Below are positions 5,806-6,935 of a stretch of 6,935 nucleotides of DNA, piece after piece. Position 1 is the first letter of the stretch; every line of letters begins with the position of its first letter. A program made the translations under genes and the position numbers. This DNA is from Pseudomonadota bacterium (lineage in GTDB: Bacteria; Pseudomonadota; Alphaproteobacteria; ATCC43930; CGMCC-115725), in assembly GCA_021790295.1 (NCBI GenBank), contig JAJYIC010000129.1, forward strand, positions 1 through 6,935, written 5' to 3'. Below the pieces are notes generated by a model. The model saw nothing but the letters and a program-made list of their open reading frames with translations. It was not told where the DNA came from and made no database searches.

Positions 5806-6774
5806 ATGGCTCGAAAGTTTCCCGACTGGGTTCCGGAAGGAGTGATCCCGGCGGTTCTCCTGCCTTTCCGCGACGATTTCTCGATCGACGAAGCGTCCTA
5901 CAGAAAGCATCTCGCCGATATCGCCGGCGTCGGCGGCGTCGGCGCGGTGACGACCAACGCCCATTCGACCGAGGTCCACGCCTTGAGCGGGGACGAGCAG
6001 AGGCGCGTTCTCGACCTGACCCTCGAGGCGGTCGGCGACCGCCTTCCGGTCGTCAACGGCATCTATGCCGACGGCAGCCATCTGGCGGCAGAGCTTGCGC
6101 GAGCGGCGGACCAGGGCGGGGCTTCGGCCCTTCTCGTCTTTCCGCCGCAAAGCCTGAGCATGGGCGGCCAGTTGCGCCCGGAGATGGCGATCGCTCATTT
6201 CAAACGGGTGGCCGAGGCGAGCGACCTGCCGATCATCCTTTTCGAGTATCCGCTTTCGGGTCCCCTCGGCTACCCGTTCGAGACGCTTTTGCGGATCTTC
6301 GAAGAGGTGCCGCAGGTCAAGGCGATCAAGGATTGGTGCGGAGAGCCGATGGTGCATGAACGCCACATCCGCGCCTTCCAGGCTTTGCCGCGCCCGGTCA
6401 ATGTTTTGACGACGCACTCGGCCTGGCTTTTGAGTTCTCTTGTTTTGGGTTGCGCCGGGCTTTTGTCGGGTGCGGGAAGCGTCATCGCCGATCTCCAGGT
6501 CGCGCTTTTCGAGGCCGTGAAAAGGGGCGACCTCGGCGCAGCCGAGGCGGCAAACGAGCGCATCTATCCGATGGTTCAGGCCTTTTACGCCCCGCCTTTC
6601 CTCGACATGCACAACCGCATGAAAGAGGCTCTGGTGCTTTTGGGACGCCTTCCACGCGCCGTCGTCAGGCCGCCTTTGATGAAGCTTTCCGAGGCCGAGA
6701 TCGCGCGCTTGCGGCGGGCGATCGCCGCCGCGCGCCTCGAAGGCGGGGAAGCGTTACGGGTCGCCGCCGAATAA
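5806..6774 (+). CDS. DapA/NanA-superfamily class I aldolase or dehydratase, not a housekeeping DapA
   Basis: A 322-residue TIM-barrel protein of the dihydrodipicolinate synthase/N-acetylneuraminate lyase superfamily, whose members form a Schiff base with a 2-oxo acid and then cleave, join or dehydrate it. The Schiff-base lysine is Lys175 (VKAIKDWCG) and the partner tyrosine is Tyr148 (ILFEYPLSG), at the usual spacing. The loop that in true DapA reads G-T-T-G-E is here TTNAHSTEVHALSGDE (49-64), so the Thr-Thr proton relay is replaced by about His53-Ser54. The product is also longer than DapA (about 292 residues). It is therefore probably a catabolic relative; other members include NanA, sugar-acid dehydratases and the hydratase-aldolases of aromatic degradation. 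The ATG at 5806 is chosen because AAAGGAGGAAG (5793-5803) precedes it; the frame is open 103 codons further upstream, but that overlaps the SDR gene and is spurious. It lies 43 bases after the SDR gene. Confidence 0.9.
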   Translation: MARKFPDWVPEGVIPAVLLPFRDDFSIDEASYRKHLADIAGVGGVGAVTTNAHSTEVHALSGDEQRRVLDLTLEAVGDRLPVVNGIYADGSHLAAELARAADQGGASALLVFPPQSLSMGGQLRPEMAIAHFKRVAEASDLPIILFEYPLSGPLGYPFETLLRIFEEVPQVKAIKDWCGEPMVHERHIRAFQALPRPVNVLTTHSAWLLSSLVLGCAGLLSGAGSVIADLQVALFEAVKRGDLGAAEAANERIYPMVQAFYAPPFLDMHNRMKEALVLLGRLPRAVVRPPLMKLSEAEIARLRRAIAAARLEGGEALRVAAE

Positions 6775-6793
6775 GGTCGCGACAGCGGGGGCC

Positions 6794-6935
6794 GTGGCCC
6801 TTCACCCGCTTTTTGCGCCCGCCCTCCTCGGCGGGCGCGTTTTGCGCAATCGCATCGTCATGCCGTCGATGACGACGCGCCTTGCCGACGAGGAAGGCTT
6901 TGTCACAAGAGAGACCCTCGCCTATTACCTGGCGC
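6794..6935 (+). CDS. NADH:flavin oxidoreductase (Old Yellow Enzyme / dienoyl-CoA reductase type), N-terminal fragment
   Basis: Only 47 codons are visible, running off the right edge. They read LHPLFAPALLGGRVLRNRIV, then MPSMTTRLADEEGFVTRE and TLAYYLA. This is the start of the FMN-binding TIM barrel of OYE-like proteins: the LFxP-x-lG-x3-LrNR motif followed by a P-x-M-T-T stretch near the flavin. The ADEEGFVT segment resembles the larger 2,4-dienoyl-CoA reductase, 2-enoate reductase, BaiCD/BaiH and trimethylamine dehydrogenase branch, which often carries a C-terminal FAD/iron-sulfur part not visible here. I chose GTG at 6794 as start, preceded by CAGCGGGGG, because no other start fits the family N-terminus and the preceding gene stops at 6774. 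Members reduce C=C bonds next to a carbonyl or remove N-methyl groups. With CoA-ester enzymes as neighbours, an enoyl- or dienoyl-CoA reductase is the best guess. Confidence 0.82.
   Translation, partial: MALHPLFAPALLGGRVLRNRIVMPSMTTRLADEEGFVTRETLAYYLA
6815..6838 (+). other. Strong terminator-like hairpin inside the 5' end of the flavin oxidoreductase gene
   Basis: GCGCCCGCC (6815-6823) and GGCGGGCGC (6830-6838) form a perfect 9-pair GC-only stem with a 6-base loop, followed by GTTTTG and preceded by TTTT. It looks like a rho-independent terminator with a short T-run. However, it lies in codons 8 to 15 of a convincing reading frame, where it encodes the conserved start of the TIM barrel. It could act as a partial terminator or attenuator after the aldolase gene, or be a by-product of coding in GC-rich DNA. 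Confidence 0.45.

Noticed and set aside
6775..6844. Reading 6775-6844 as an intergenic region ending in an operon terminator
   Set aside because: The frame from GTG 6794 encodes a clear flavin oxidoreductase N-terminus through and beyond the hairpin, so the hairpin is intragenic.
1..6935. Search for CRISPR arrays, tRNAs, IS ends, phage genes, toxin-antitoxin pairs or retron/defence genes
   Set aside because: No spaced repeat arrays, tRNA-like cloverleafs, transposase or integrase motifs, or small paired genes were seen; almost all bases are explained by metabolic genes.

Overview
The window is GC-rich DNA, tightly packed with genes and strongly biased to G/C at third codon positions. Gene content and codon style fit a proteobacterium, most likely an alphaproteobacterium. 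That placement is an inference from base composition and protein style; no rRNA or taxonomic marker is present. There are eight convincing protein genes (two cut by the window ends) and no tRNA, rRNA, CRISPR array, IS element or phage gene.

Region 1 (1-1679, minus strand) holds two dTDP-L-rhamnose biosynthesis genes. rfbD (dTDP-4-dehydrorhamnose reductase) is followed by rfbA (glucose-1-phosphate thymidylyltransferase) with a 4-base ATGA overlap, and rfbA runs off the left edge. This is an ordinary cell-surface polysaccharide precursor module. rfbB and rfbC are not in view.

Region 2 (1680-3181) begins with a 157-base divergent spacer containing an inverted repeat and a 12-bp direct repeat. 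A small plus-strand single-domain cupin follows; its metal-binding residues resemble those of the bacterial cupin hydroxynitrile lyase group. It converges, with an 11-base gap, on a minus-strand enoyl-CoA hydratase that has both catalytic glutamates.

Region 3 (3182-6935, plus strand) looks like a catabolic operon. In order it encodes a class III (CaiB/BaiF) CoA-transferase, a MaoC-type (R-specific) hydratase, a classical SDR dehydrogenase, a DapA/NanA-superfamily Schiff-base aldolase or dehydratase with an altered active-site loop, and the start of an Old-Yellow-Enzyme-type flavin reductase. Gaps between genes are 108, 13, 43 and 19 bases.

Read together with the divergent enoyl-CoA hydratase, regions 2 and 3 suggest a pathway. 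An organic acid would be activated by CoA transfer, then hydrated or dehydrated, oxidised by the SDR and reduced at a C=C bond by the flavoenzyme, with a carbon-carbon cleavage or condensation by the class I aldolase. The substrate cannot be named from sequence. The most unusual element is the combination of genes rather than any single gene; nothing resembles a defence, mobile or RNA-based system.
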